A DNA stretch of 64,000 nt from Muribaculaceae bacterium (GTDB lineage Bacteria > Bacteroidota > Bacteroidia > Bacteroidales > Muribaculaceae). Of this stretch, positions 55,755 through 64,000 are shown piece by piece; the first letter of the stretch is position 1, and every line of letters starts with the position of its first letter. The notes beneath the pieces are model-generated. The model searched no databases and had not been told where the DNA came from. It saw nothing but the letters and a program-made list of their open reading frames with translations. Location of the stretch: assembly GCA_017473615.1 (NCBI GenBank), contig JAFUKL010000021.1, forward strand, positions 1 to 64,000, written 5' to 3'. The translations under genes were made by a program, and so were the position numbers.

Positions 55755-55797
55755 AATTACGCCCGATGATTTTATATTGTCGGGCGTAATTTTTTCT
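55755..55797 (+). terminator. Terminator of the rpoBC operon
   Basis: 12-bp perfect stem, 55755-55766 with 55780-55791, followed by TTTTCTATC. Confidence 0.88.
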
Positions 55798-55913
55798 ATC
55801 TTTTTATTGAACCTGACTTGAAATTACGTCGGAAAATCAAGTGCTTTTTTAGGGTAGAAACTAAGTTATTCGCTTTATAATTATAGTACTTTAACCCCAA
55901 AAATGAATTTGAT

Positions 55914-57638
55914 ATGAAGAAACAATTACGCATTACTTTATTAGCGTTGTGTATGATGGTGACAACAACTTTTTATTCCGCTGCTTTCACTGTGGATGGA
56001 ATAACCTATGGTGTTTTGTCAGCCGATAACGCTACAGTTGAGGTGAAATCAGGGAACTATTCCGGAGATATTGTGATACCGGAGAAAGTAACAGATGGCG
56101 GTGTGGAATATACGGTTACAGCTATCGGTAATTCGGCATTTTACTATTGCTATTCTATTACAAGCATAACTATGCCCAATACGATAACCTCTATTGGAGA
56201 AAGTGCATTTGAAGTGTGTGCCGGAATCAAGACAATAACTATTCCTGAAAGTGTAACCACTATAGGAAATGGTGCATTCGGTTATTGTAATTCATTGACA
56301 TCGCTGTTCATTCCTAAAAATGTAACTTCTATTGCCACATACATTACTTATGGCGCAAAGAAACTTCAAGAAATCACGGTAGATGAGGGGAATCCTAATT
56401 ATGCGTCTTATGACGGTGGGCTTTATGATAAGAACATAACCACGTTATATGCATATCCAAATAAAAGATATGAGGATGTAGTGCTTCCGGAAGGATTGAC
56501 TACTATCATGGACGGAGCATTCTGGGAATGCTCGGATATTAAAAGTATAGCAGTCCCTGAAAGTGTGACAACATTGAAACCTTTTTGCTTTTATAGTTGT
56601 GAAAAACTGACTTCAATCACTCTACCGCAGAATATAACTACGATACCGCAAGGTGCATTCTATTATTGTACTTCATTGGAGGCGGCTGTTGTTCCTGATA
56701 ATGTAACTAATATAGGGCAGACGGCATTTGCCAATTGTGATAATCTGAAGAGTGTCAAAATAGGAACCGGCGTAACATCTATAGGTATGTCGGCATTTAT
56801 GAACTCGGCAAATCTTTCTGACCTTGTTTTACCGGCGGGATTGAAGTCATTGGGAATGTCCTCTTTGCGTGGAACAGCAATAGAGACAATAACCATACCG
56901 AAGAAATGTACTTCAATCGGGGATTATACATTTATGTCTTGTAATAAACTTAAAGAAATTCTTGTTGAAAGTGGAAACACCAAGTTTAAATCAATAGACG
57001 GAATGTTATGTGACTACCAAGGTTGGAAAGTGATAGCATGGCCCGGAGGTAAGGCAGCAGAATATTCTATACCTGCCGGTATCACTAATATAGGAGATGA
57101 ATCATTTTATTATTGTGAAACATTAGAAAAAATTGAACTCTGTAATGATGTAACCACTATTGGCAGTTATGCGTTTGGTGATGATACAAGTCTTAAAACA
57201 GTAATTTTGGGTGAAAAAGTTTCATCTATAAAAGATGGTGCATTTTCAGGTTGTAGTTCTTTGAGTGAAATATATTGCAATAATCCTACACCAGTAACTA
57301 TTACTGCCGATGTCTTCAAGAACGTCGCAGCTGCTAATTGTACGTTGTATGTTCCGGTAGGTGCAAAATCGGCATACGAGAGTGCTGCTGTGTGGAAAAC
57401 ATTCAAAATAAAAGAGCAGACAACTTCGATTGAAGATAAATTGGCAGAAAACTTGAAAGTAAGAGCCATAGCCGGTTCTATTTTAGTGGAGGGAATTATC
57501 GAAAATGAAGTAGAAGTGTTCTCTATCAGTGGCGAATTGATATATAAAGGAACAGATTCAACGATTGCTGTAAATCAGCCGGGAATTTATCTTGTACGTG
57601 TTGGAAATGAAGCGAAAAAGATAATTGTCAGATTTTAA
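55914..57638 (+). CDS. Secreted BspA-like leucine-rich-repeat protein
   Basis: A 574-residue exported protein (signal MKKQLRITLLALCMMVTTTF, then YSAAF). About 20 LRR_5-type repeats fill residues 45-490, with the recurring form VTAIGNSAFYYCYSITSITM and SITIP/TIGNGAFGYC variants, as in BspA of Tannerella. The last ~75 residues are a C-terminal domain of the Por-secretion type (ILVEGIIENEVEVFSISGEL, ending KIIVRF). So it is probably a cell-surface binding protein exported by type IX secretion. It follows the rpoC terminator by about 115 bases, with no clear promoter match. A terminator follows. Confidence 0.9.
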   Translation: MKKQLRITLLALCMMVTTTFYSAAFTVDGITYGVLSADNATVEVKSGNYSGDIVIPEKVTDGGVEYTVTAIGNSAFYYCYSITSITMPNTITSIGESAFEVCAGIKTITIPESVTTIGNGAFGYCNSLTSLFIPKNVTSIATYITYGAKKLQEITVDEGNPNYASYDGGLYDKNITTLYAYPNKRYEDVVLPEGLTTIMDGAFWECSDIKSIAVPESVTTLKPFCFYSCEKLTSITLPQNITTIPQGAFYYCTSLEAAVVPDNVTNIGQTAFANCDNLKSVKIGTGVTSIGMSAFMNSANLSDLVLPAGLKSLGMSSLRGTAIETITIPKKCTSIGDYTFMSCNKLKEILVESGNTKFKSIDGMLCDYQGWKVIAWPGGKAAEYSIPAGITNIGDESFYYCETLEKIELCNDVTTIGSYAFGDDTSLKTVILGEKVSSIKDGAFSGCSSLSEIYCNNPTPVTITADVFKNVAAANCTLYVPVGAKSAYESAAVWKTFKIKEQTTSIEDKLAENLKVRAIAGSILVEGIIENEVEVFSISGELIYKGTDSTIAVNQPGIYLVRVGNEAKKIIVRF

Positions 57639-57659
57639 TAGGACTAAACATTAAAGTGG

Positions 57660-57697
57660 CAGGCTGTGAGGATAATTCCTACAGCCTGTTTCTTATT
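57660..57697 (+). terminator. Terminator of the BspA-like gene
   Basis: Stem 57660-57667 with 57681-57688, continued by AGGA/TCCT after one bulged base, followed by TTTCTTATT. Confidence 0.75.
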
Positions 57698-57712
57698 GTA
57701 TTAAAATGATTG

Positions 57713-58048
57713 TTAGAATTTATATCCGATTGATACCATTAAGTTTGAATTCTTGAATTTACCGTTATTGTCATTGTTTATGTTGGTTAATCCAAAATCA
57801 TATCCAATAGAAATAGGTATGAGTTTATTGATTTCAGCACCAAATCTGAAACCTAATCCCATGTCAAAACGCTTTACTCCTCCTTTTTCGCTAAATGTGT
57901 CAACCGTCAATGATTCACCTTCAGATTCAAGTTTAATCTTTCCAAAAATCCCGATTCCAAAATATGGACCGAATTCTCCAAATAAAGCAAATTTCTCGTT
58001 AAAAGTGTGCTTGTAACTCCCGATATTACAAAAGTGAGTTGTCGAAGT
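57713..58048 (-). pseudogene. 5'-truncated outer-membrane beta-barrel gene
   Basis: The frame is open for 111 codons from an upstream in-frame TGA (58049-58051) to the stop at 57713, but there is no plausible signal or start. The product reads ...SYKHTFNEKFALFGEFGPYF, GIGIFGKIKLESEGESLTVD, TFSEKGGVKRFDMGLGFRFG, AEINKLIPISIGYDFGLTNI and ends SNLMVSIGYKF. This is the C-terminal half of a small porin-type barrel (the GPYFGIG, FDMGLGFRFGAE and terminal GYKF strands are typical). The 5' half is missing. An internal ATG would give a 65-residue remnant, unlikely to function. Confidence 0.75.
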
Positions 58049-58139
58049 TCACGCTAACGGAATAAAGCAAAAATGCGCTTTCTTATTATGTCTATTGCAA
58101 CTGCAATATTACAAAGGTAATGAATATTTTGAGAAAAGT

Positions 58140-58170
58140 ATTGATTTGAATAAAAAAAGGTGTAACTTTG
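58140..58170 (+). promoter_or_regulatory. Promoter of the btuB transcript
   Basis: ATTG at 58140-58143, 19-base spacer, TAACTTTG at 58163-58170. The start would fall at the 5' edge of the riboswitch. Confidence 0.65.
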
Positions 58171-58173
58171 TGG

Positions 58174-58366
58174 GCGATATGGTGTTGTTGAGCGATGTAT
58201 CGTTGCAAGACAATGAAAAGGGAATCGGGTGAGAATCCCGGACAGAATCCGCTGCTGTATATGCTCTCGGATAATGCCCAGTAGCCAATCTTATTCCACT
58301 GCTTATTCTATTGCGGGAAGGAAGGTGAAAGAGGGTGAGAGCGAGTCAGAAGACCTGCCATGTCGT
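58174..58366 (+). ncRNA. Cobalamin riboswitch 1 (upstream of btuB)
   Basis: An AdoCbl/cobalamin-type riboswitch. Landmarks: AAAAGGGAATCGGGTGAGAA (58216 on), then CCGCTGCTGTA, GGGAAGGAAGG, and the B12 box GCGAGTCAGAAGACCTGCCA at 58341-58360. P1 can form from 58174-58182 with 58358-58366. It lies directly before a BtuB-type receptor gene, as expected for a switch that shuts off B12 uptake when cobalamin is plentiful. Confidence 0.93.
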
Positions 58367-58407
58367 TTAATTGTTTAACGGCTCTCGGTAATTAGAGCTT
58401 AAACGAC
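58362..58407 (+). promoter_or_regulatory. Expression-platform hairpin covering the btuB start region
   Basis: Outer stem GTCGTTTAA (58362-58370) with TTAAACGAC (58399-58407) and inner stem GCTCT/AGAGC (58381-58385, 58394-58398). It ends five bases before the ATG at 58413, so it can hide the ribosome site. Its left arm shares 58362-58366 with P1. Confidence 0.7.
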
Positions 58408-58412
58408 TTAGA

Positions 58413-60473
58413 ATGTTACGAAAGAAAATATTATGCTTTATTGGCGTGCTGGTGAATGTTTTGTTTCAGGCGCATGATGTCTTGGCTGTGGAAGTTGAGG
58501 CTCTTGACACTACGCTTAGATTGAACGAAGTAAGTATTGTACGCGAATATAAGCCGTATATTGAGGTTATTCCCGCTCAGAAATTGGAGGGTGAGCAGCT
58601 TCAGCGACTTAACAGTTTTTCTGTTGCCGATGCAGTGCGTTATTTCTCGGGTGTACAATTGAAAGACTATGGCGGTGTGGGAGGTGTTAAAACGCTTGAT
58701 ATACGAAGCATGGGTACTAACCACATGGGCGTATTTTATGATGGTATCCAGTTGGGCAATGCACAGAACGGACAAATCGATTTAGGTAAATTCTCGCTCG
58801 ATAACATAGAGGAGGTGTCGTTATATAACGGTCAGAAAAGTGACATCTTCCAGCCGGCTAAGGACTTCGGTGCTGCCGGAACAATATATTTACGAACTCG
58901 TACCCCTAAATTTACAGCCGGTAAGCGTACTAATGTAAAGGTGCTGTTTCGTACCGGTTCCTTTGGGTTGGTAAATCCGTCGATACTGGTGGAACAGAAA
59001 CTTAGCAATAGTGTGAGTGCTGCCATGAACGCCGAATATATAGATGCCAACGGAAAATACAAGTTTCGCTATAAGAAGGTGTTCAGTGACGGTACGCTTG
59101 CATGGGACACCACGGCTACACGTAAAAACGGTGATGTATATTCATTGCGGTTGGAAGGAGGACTTTACGGTAAAATATCAGGTGGTAAATGGAAAATCAA
59201 AGCATATTATTACGATTCGGAAAGGGGAATCCCGGGTGCAATAGTGAATAATGTGTGGAAAACATCCCAACGCCAATGGGACAGAAATTTCTTCTCCCAA
59301 GGCAGTTTTCAGAAACGTATAGGCAAACGGTATGAGTTGTTGCTTAACGCAAAATACGCAAGGGATAAAATGCGCTATCTTAATCCGGATACTACGCTGA
59401 TGTATATCGATAATGAGTTTACCCAACAGGAAGTATATGTGTCTGCTGCAAATAAAGTGAAATTGCTTAAGGATTGGGAAGTGAATTTGTCGGTGGATTA
59501 CACATGGAATACGCTCGACGCATCGTTGACTAATTTCGTTTATCCTAAGCGGCACAGTGTATTGGTGGCGTTGGCTACGGCATATAAATGGCGAGGATGG
59601 AAAGCGCAGGCGAGCCTTCTCGGAACATTTGTAACCGACCGCAGCACGGCTGTAAGCGGAACGGGTAGTGAGACTAAGCGTGTGAAGAGTTTTGACGAAT
59701 ACACTCCCGCAGTGTTCTTGTCATATAAGCCTGTAGAGACGTTTCCGCTGAATTTCAGAGCATTTTATAAGCGTATATTCAGAATGCCAACATTCAATGA
59801 TTTGTATTATACCGATATAGGTAATGCCAATCTTAATCCTGAATATGTGAGCCAGTATAACGTGGGCTTTCAATATCAGTCGGCTGTAGATTGCGGTGTG
59901 CTTACCGGATTGAGTATGCGTGCCGATGCTTATTACAATTATGTAACCGATAAGATTATTTCAGTACCCAAAGGTTCGGGTCAGTACAGGTGGATGATGA
60001 TGAATATAGGCAAGGTGAAGATAAGGGGGATTGACGTGAATGCGCAAGCACGCTTTATGTTCCCTTATGATGTGGAGGTTGATGCCAATTTGAGTTATAC
60101 TTATCAACGTGCGCAAGACTATACCGACCCTACCGACAATGAACCGGGTGCAGGCACTTATAAAGGGCAGATTTCTTATATTCCGTGGCATAACGGTTCG
60201 GTAGTGTTGCATGGAACTTGGAGAAAAGCGGAACTTAACTATAGTTTCATTTATGTTGGCGAGAGATACCACAATTCTTCCAATATACGTGCTAACTATG
60301 AACAGCCTTGGTATACGCATGACCTTTCGGCAGGTTATTCTTTCAAAGTAGGTAAGGTTAACATGAAGATTTCTGCGGAGGTTAATAATCTGTTCAACCA
60401 ATATTATGACGTAATAGTTAATTATCCTATGCCGGGACGTAACTATAAGGCGATTTTAAAGATTGAGATATGA
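58413..60473 (+). CDS. btuB: TonB-dependent outer-membrane cobalamin receptor (BtuB-like)
   Basis: A 686-residue TonB-dependent receptor. The signal is MLRKKILCFIGVLVNVLFQA with cleavage near VLA. The plug domain spans ~45-165 (SVADAVRYFSGVQLKDYGGV, LDIRSMGTNHMGVFYDGIQL, LYNGQKSDIFQPAKDFGAAG), then a 22-strand barrel ending in PMPGRNYKAILKIEI. Substrate is assigned as cobalamin because of the riboswitch in front and the BtuG-like partner behind. It overlaps the next gene by four bases (ATGATGA). Confidence 0.92.
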   Translation: MLRKKILCFIGVLVNVLFQAHDVLAVEVEALDTTLRLNEVSIVREYKPYIEVIPAQKLEGEQLQRLNSFSVADAVRYFSGVQLKDYGGVGGVKTLDIRSMGTNHMGVFYDGIQLGNAQNGQIDLGKFSLDNIEEVSLYNGQKSDIFQPAKDFGAAGTIYLRTRTPKFTAGKRTNVKVLFRTGSFGLVNPSILVEQKLSNSVSAAMNAEYIDANGKYKFRYKKVFSDGTLAWDTTATRKNGDVYSLRLEGGLYGKISGGKWKIKAYYYDSERGIPGAIVNNVWKTSQRQWDRNFFSQGSFQKRIGKRYELLLNAKYARDKMRYLNPDTTLMYIDNEFTQQEVYVSAANKVKLLKDWEVNLSVDYTWNTLDASLTNFVYPKRHSVLVALATAYKWRGWKAQASLLGTFVTDRSTAVSGTGSETKRVKSFDEYTPAVFLSYKPVETFPLNFRAFYKRIFRMPTFNDLYYTDIGNANLNPEYVSQYNVGFQYQSAVDCGVLTGLSMRADAYYNYVTDKIISVPKGSGQYRWMMMNIGKVKIRGIDVNAQARFMFPYDVEVDANLSYTYQRAQDYTDPTDNEPGAGTYKGQISYIPWHNGSVVLHGTWRKAELNYSFIYVGERYHNSSNIRANYEQPWYTHDLSAGYSFKVGKVNMKISAEVNNLFNQYYDVIVNYPMPGRNYKAILKIEI

Positions 60474-61609
60474 TGATAGGGACAAGATACTATATATTAT
60501 TAGTGGCGTTGCTTGCCGTAGTTGCTTGTCGGCATGATGATGAGATTTTCATTCCTGAGAGTGTCACGGTGTCTAAGCCGGAGTTAAGCGATATAAAGGG
60601 CTTTTATTTGCTTAATGAGGGCAATATGGGCAGCAATAAAAGTACATTGGACTATTATGACTATACCACAGGCGTTTATACACGCAATATATACGGGAAT
60701 GCCAATCCTTCGGTACCTAAGGAATTGGGCGATGTGGGGAATGATATAGCGGTGTATGGCTCCAAGCTATATGCGGTAATAAATTGCTCTAATAAGATAG
60801 AAGTAATGGATGTTGCTACGGCTAAGCGTATAGGGCAGATAAATATTCCCAATTGCAGGTATATAAAATTTCATGAGGGTTATGCCTACGTGACGTCTTA
60901 TGCAGGGCCTGTTGAAATCAAGCCTGATTATGAACAGAAAGGGTATGTGGCGAAAGTGGATACAACCACGCTTGCTATTGTGGATACTTGTATAGTAGGA
61001 TTTCAGCCCGACGAACTTGAAATTGTGGATGGGAAAATCTATGTGGCAAATTCCGGCGGATATATGGTACCTAACTACGAAAATACGCTTTCGGTTATAG
61101 ACTTGGAGTCATTTAAAGAGGAGGAACGTGTGCCTATAGCCATAAATCTGCAGTGTGTCACAGGTGATGACTATGGCGGGCTTTGGGTCTCTACCCGAGG
61201 TGACTATTACGAAGAGGAGTCGAGATTATACTGCTATGATGTGCGCAAGAAACGAATAGAAGTTGAACTCGATGTGCCGGTGTCATCGATGTGGCTTGAT
61301 GGAGATATGCTGTATGTGGTGAGTATCTCATGGAGTAATATTACGATGACCGATGAAGTGACCTATGCGGTAGTGGATGTGAAAACACATGAGGTACTGA
61401 CCCGAAATTTTATCACTGACGGAACAGAAAAAAAGATAAAGAAACCATACGGTGTGGCGGTAAATCCGGTAACGAAAGATATATATGTGACCGATGCTAA
61501 GAATTATGTCAATCCCGGCACATTGTATTGTTTCGGGCAGGACGGCGTGATGAAATGGAGTGTACGCACCGGAGATATTCCTGCTCATTTTGCTTTTGTT
61601 GGAAAATAA
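60470..61609 (+). CDS. btuG: BtuG-like surface beta-propeller lipoprotein
   Basis: A 379-residue lipoprotein (lipobox AVVAC, Cys 20, or 19 from the second Met). The rest is a seven-bladed-propeller-like series: GFYLLNEGNMGSNKSTLDYY, DIAVYGSKLYAVINCSNKIE, GKIYVANSGGY, GGLWVSTRGDYYEEESRLYC, and NPVTKDIYVTDAKNYVNPGT. Family knowledge: BtuG of Bacteroides is a surface lipoprotein that binds B12 with very high affinity and sits on BtuB; it is encoded next to btuB. Gene order, size and fold match, so I call it BtuG-like. Its own affinity cannot be read from sequence. Confidence 0.87.
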   Translation: MMIGTRYYILLVALLAVVACRHDDEIFIPESVTVSKPELSDIKGFYLLNEGNMGSNKSTLDYYDYTTGVYTRNIYGNANPSVPKELGDVGNDIAVYGSKLYAVINCSNKIEVMDVATAKRIGQINIPNCRYIKFHEGYAYVTSYAGPVEIKPDYEQKGYVAKVDTTTLAIVDTCIVGFQPDELEIVDGKIYVANSGGYMVPNYENTLSVIDLESFKEEERVPIAINLQCVTGDDYGGLWVSTRGDYYEEESRLYCYDVRKKRIEVELDVPVSSMWLDGDMLYVVSISWSNITMTDEVTYAVVDVKTHEVLTRNFITDGTEKKIKKPYGVAVNPVTKDIYVTDAKNYVNPGTLYCFGQDGVMKWSVRTGDIPAHFAFVGK

Positions 61610-61626
61610 TGATAAAAAAACAAGAT

Positions 61627-62694
61627 ATGAAGAAGTTGATTTTAATGGTAGCTCTCGGAGCTGCTGTTGCTGCAAATGCTGCAAATCCGTATATAGCTAA
61701 AGTCTATGATTTTATACCGGCTCCCGGGCAATTTGTGAATGTTATGCCCGAGTATGAAGATGGCGATGATAAAGACGCTGTTTTGGCTAAAGTGGCTGAG
61801 AATATTTGTGGTAATGAGACCGATGGGGCTACACCCGGAATGATTTCCCTTGGAGCATGGGGCGGATATGTGGTATTCGGGTTTGACCACCCGGTGGTAA
61901 ATGTAAAAGGTGAGTATGATTTCAAGATATATGGTAATGCGTTTGCTGCTGCGTCAAGTGCTTCCGGTGGCAGTTGTGAGCCGGGTATCGTAATGGTGAG
62001 CTACGATGAAAACGGCAACGGAGAACCTGACGATAAATGGTATGAATTGGCTGGCAGTGAATACGACAAACAGGAAACCATTCACGATTATAAATTGACA
62101 TATTATAAGCCTTCAGCCGATCATGTGGCAGAACCTGACCCTACTTATAAATATATAACTGATCGCACTTATGTGAAGTGGGAGGACAATAAGGGTGGTA
62201 CAGGATACGTGATGAAGAATTCGTTTCATTCACAAAACTATTGGCCTGAATGGATAGATGATACCGAGTTGGAATTTAGTGGTTGTCGTCTTGCCGATAA
62301 TGCCGATGACCAAAGCGGTAATGGTTCTTATTATGTGCTTTCGTTCTATGACTACGGATATGTGGACAATCAGCCTAACTCCTCCGATTCAGGGTTTAAA
62401 ATCGATTGGGCTGTAGATGAACAGGGCAATCATGTCGATTTACCTGCGGTTCATTTTATTAAGGTGTATAGTGCTCTGAATCAATATTGCGGTTGGATAG
62501 GCGAAACTTCTACCGAGATACAGGGAGGAGAAGACCTGCATCCTGATGCAGAGATGTCGGGTATCGATGATGTTTTGATTGAGGACAATCTTCCTATAGA
62601 ATATTATAACTTGCAAGGTGTTAAGGTTAAAAATCCATCCAAGGGCGTGTTTATTAAGTGTCAAGGAGGGAAAACCACAAAAGTGATTTTGTAA
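61627..62694 (+). CDS. Secreted protein of the B12 locus with C-terminal sorting-like tail
   Basis: A 355-residue exported protein (MKKLILMVALGAAVAANAAN); not a lipoprotein. The ATG at 61627 is chosen over an in-frame start 99 bases upstream inside btuG. Body: ISLGAWGGYVVFGFDHPVVN, KGEYDFKIYGNAFAAASSAS, then EPDDKWYELAGSEYDKQET, a beta-sandwich cell-surface type common next to BtuG genes. The tail (PIEYYNLQGVKVKNPSKGVF, then KTTKVIL) matches the propeller paralogues at 9240 and 11155, suggesting the same export route. A cobalamin-binding or glycan-type role is inferred only from the locus. Confidence 0.75.
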   Translation: MKKLILMVALGAAVAANAANPYIAKVYDFIPAPGQFVNVMPEYEDGDDKDAVLAKVAENICGNETDGATPGMISLGAWGGYVVFGFDHPVVNVKGEYDFKIYGNAFAAASSASGGSCEPGIVMVSYDENGNGEPDDKWYELAGSEYDKQETIHDYKLTYYKPSADHVAEPDPTYKYITDRTYVKWEDNKGGTGYVMKNSFHSQNYWPEWIDDTELEFSGCRLADNADDQSGNGSYYVLSFYDYGYVDNQPNSSDSGFKIDWAVDEQGNHVDLPAVHFIKVYSALNQYCGWIGETSTEIQGGEDLHPDAEMSGIDDVLIEDNLPIEYYNLQGVKVKNPSKGVFIKCQGGKTTKVIL

Positions 62695-62759
62695 AAACAG
62701 AAAAACCGTGCCTTGCATATTTTCGGGCAAGAGAGCCTGAAAAAAAGTATTTTATTAAA
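62695..62759. other. Gap between the sorting-tail gene and riboswitch 2
   Basis: A/T-rich. A short CTTGC/GCAAG pairing (~62712-62731) is too weak to call as a terminator. Transcription could pass from the btuB operon into riboswitch 2. Confidence 0.3.
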
Positions 62760-62927
62760 GGCGCAGTTGAGACTTTTAAGGAAGTCTCCTAAGAGGGAAT
62801 GGGGTGCGAATCCCCAACAGTCCCGCTGCTGTAATCCCGATAAGATTCTTTTCATATAAAGTCACTGAGTCGTTACGACTTGGGAAGGCGTGAAAAGTAA
62901 TGGGAAAGTCAGAAGACCTGCTGTGCC
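62760..62927 (+). ncRNA. Cobalamin riboswitch 2
   Basis: A second cobalamin riboswitch. Landmarks: AAGAGGGAATGGGGTGCGAA (62791 on), CCGCTGCTGTAAT, TGGGAAGGCG, and GTCAGAAGACCTGCTGTGCC. P1 can pair 62760-62766 with 62921-62927. A 7-bp hairpin (62941-62947 with 62958-62964) follows. The regulated gene starts at 63109. No clear promoter match was seen between 62695 and 62760. Confidence 0.92.
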
Positions 62928-63108
62928 GGTTATTAAGGATAATGCTTTCGTGGATTGAAGCATTCTTAAACTACACTTTCTGTGCGTGTGGACTATAAAC
63001 AGGTGTCATGGTGTAGCTACTGATATTGGAGTTTCTTCATGAAAGCGATTATTCTTAATGGTTGATAACGTGTTTTTTATCGTTTAACTATTTAAAAATA
63101 ATTGAATT
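62928..63108. other. Leader between riboswitch 2 and its gene
   Basis: About 180 bases with no ORF. A 7-bp hairpin at 62941-62964 (AATGCTT/AAGCATT) has no U run. No hairpin next to the ATG comparable to that of btuB was found. Confidence 0.4.
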
Positions 63109-64000
63109 ATGAAGAAATTTTATTTTTTTGTGATGTTTGCAGTAGCAGGATTTACTGTGATGGCACAAAATCTAAGTAATGGAGTGTTTTTTCTATCAGA
63201 AGGTGCATATTATTCATCATCAGGAGAATTGTATTTTTTTGATATGGAAACTGCAACTTTTTCTGATGTAACTTATAAGAGCCAAAATAATGATAAAAGT
63301 TTTGGAGAAACAAGCCAATATGGTACCCTTTATGGGGATCGTATTTATGTGACATCTAAACAAGATGCGTATGGTGGAGGTCATCTTGCTGTTGCGGATT
63401 TGTCAATGAAAAGTATAAAGGATTATACAATAGAAGAATTGAGGAATGATGGTCATAATTACGATGGACGTTATTTTTTAGGTGTAAGTGAAGACATAGG
63501 TTATTTAGGAACATCTAATGGTATCTTTGTCATAAATTTGGTAGATAATATAGTAGTGAAATTTATTGATGGTACTGATTGTGGAAAGAATGTTGGGGAA
63601 TATACTAATGAAGGAGAGAGTTACTATCTTGCAGATGTTTATTTGCATCAAATTGGTACTATGGTTAGAGTGGGTAATTATGTTTTTGCGTCACAACAGA
63701 ATAAAGGTATTCTTGTTATAAACGCCGAAACTCATACGCTTGAAACAACGATAGTTCCTAACTCTTTGAATCCGGAATTTGACTCATTCGGCGATCTTGT
63801 ATTGGCAAAAGATGGCTCACTATGGACCGCTCCGTGTGCTTATAATAATTGGAGTTGGCAAGATACCCCTTCAATGCCTTATTTGGTTAGAATCGACCCA
63901 TATACATTAGAAACATCAATTGTTGAAATCCCTTCTGATATAGCACACGTCGAGTCAATTTGGTCTTCATGGTATGCACCGGTTCTTCAGGCATTAGAAG
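63109..64000 (+). CDS. Secreted beta-propeller protein under a cobalamin riboswitch (partial, 3' end outside)
   Basis: The frame is open from ATG 63109 to the window end (297 codons). The start is MKKFYFFVMFAVAGFTVMAQ: a signal peptidase I signal with no lipobox Cys. The body resembles the BtuG-like gene upstream: GVFFLSEGAYYSSSGELYFF matches the FYLLNEGNMGS region, then YGTLYGDRIYVTSKQDAYGG, YLGTSNGIFVINL, NYVFASQQNKGILVINAETH and DLVLAKDGSLWTAPCAYNN. So it is a second, probably non-lipidated propeller controlled by cobalamin. Whether it has a sorting tail is outside the window. Confidence 0.82.
   Translation, partial: MKKFYFFVMFAVAGFTVMAQNLSNGVFFLSEGAYYSSSGELYFFDMETATFSDVTYKSQNNDKSFGETSQYGTLYGDRIYVTSKQDAYGGGHLAVADLSMKSIKDYTIEELRNDGHNYDGRYFLGVSEDIGYLGTSNGIFVINLVDNIVVKFIDGTDCGKNVGEYTNEGESYYLADVYLHQIGTMVRVGNYVFASQQNKGILVINAETHTLETTIVPNSLNPEFDSFGDLVLAKDGSLWTAPCAYNNWSWQDTPSMPYLVRIDPYTLETSIVEIPSDIAHVESIWSSWYAPVLQALE

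Noticed and set aside
56160..57290. DNA-level tandem repeat array in the BspA-like gene
   Set aside because: The periodicity comes from protein LRR_5 repeats with diverged codons, not near-identical DNA repeats.
57713..57910. Intact 65-residue gene
   Set aside because: The frame continues upstream with clear barrel sequence and lacks a signal peptide, so this is a remnant of a larger gene.
62712..62731. Terminator before riboswitch 2
   Set aside because: Only a 5-bp pairing with no U run.

Overview
The window is a chromosome segment from a Bacteroidales bacterium, most likely a Muribaculaceae or Prevotella-like gut commensal. The evidence is the Bacteroidota promoter form (TTTG, about 19 bases, TAnnTTTG), lipoproteins carrying DUF6562-type fimbrillin domains, short C-terminal tails of the YYNLQGVKV type, a BtuB/BtuG cobalamin locus, and a housekeeping block running tRNA cluster, tuf, tRNA-Trp, secE, nusG, rplKAJL, rpoBC. 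Genus is not decidable from the sequence alone.

Positions 1-8880 (minus strand) form one surface-appendage operon. An OmpA-like/DUF3575 outer-membrane protein comes first, then five lipoproteins with related fimbrillin-type domains; the last runs off the window. Two of the lipoproteins carry long beta-helix-like extensions. A G8 tract sits where the -33 box of the candidate operon promoter should be, and a cluster of five hairpins lies between two of the fimbrillin genes. Positions 9240-12729 hold two divergent secreted beta-propeller-like paralogues whose first and last parts are nearly identical and whose cores differ.

Positions 12836-20325 (minus strand) hold pnp, a Dcp-type M3 peptidase lipoprotein, a membrane-anchored endonuclease/exonuclease/phosphatase protein and two overlapping rhomboid proteases. 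A HU gene (20568) and a thioredoxin-fold lipoprotein without its CxxC follow. Positions 22188-26224 hold two mirror-image pairs of glycosyltransferases (GT-B plus GT2) read outward from a short shared promoter region. Positions 26387-32856 carry parE, coaD, an S41 protease, an M24 aminopeptidase and a gamma-carbonic anhydrase-like gene. Then come tRNA-Leu, a GDSL esterase, a 51-residue Pmp3 membrane protein, a GH20 hexosaminidase, an AraC regulator flanked by an inverted dispersed repeat, argH, a Rieske-like lipoprotein and a probable outer-membrane barrel.

Positions 40937-55796 are the core translation/transcription block: rpsU, xerC, hpf, tRNA-Thr-Tyr-Gly-Thr, tuf, tRNA-Trp, secE, nusG, rplK, rplA, rplJ, rplL, rpoB, rpoC, with clear promoters, an attenuator-like hairpin before rpoB and a strong terminator after rpoC. 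A BspA-like leucine-rich-repeat protein follows.

Positions 58140-64000 are a vitamin B12 acquisition locus. A cobalamin riboswitch precedes btuB, a BtuG-like surface propeller lipoprotein and a secreted protein with a C-terminal sorting-like tail. A second cobalamin riboswitch then precedes another secreted propeller-like protein that runs off the window. A 5'-truncated outer-membrane barrel pseudogene lies just upstream of the first riboswitch. This locus, with two riboswitches and non-lipidated partners beside the known BtuB/BtuG pair, is the best candidate for something not fully described. The phase-variation-like tract before the fimbrial operon is the second.
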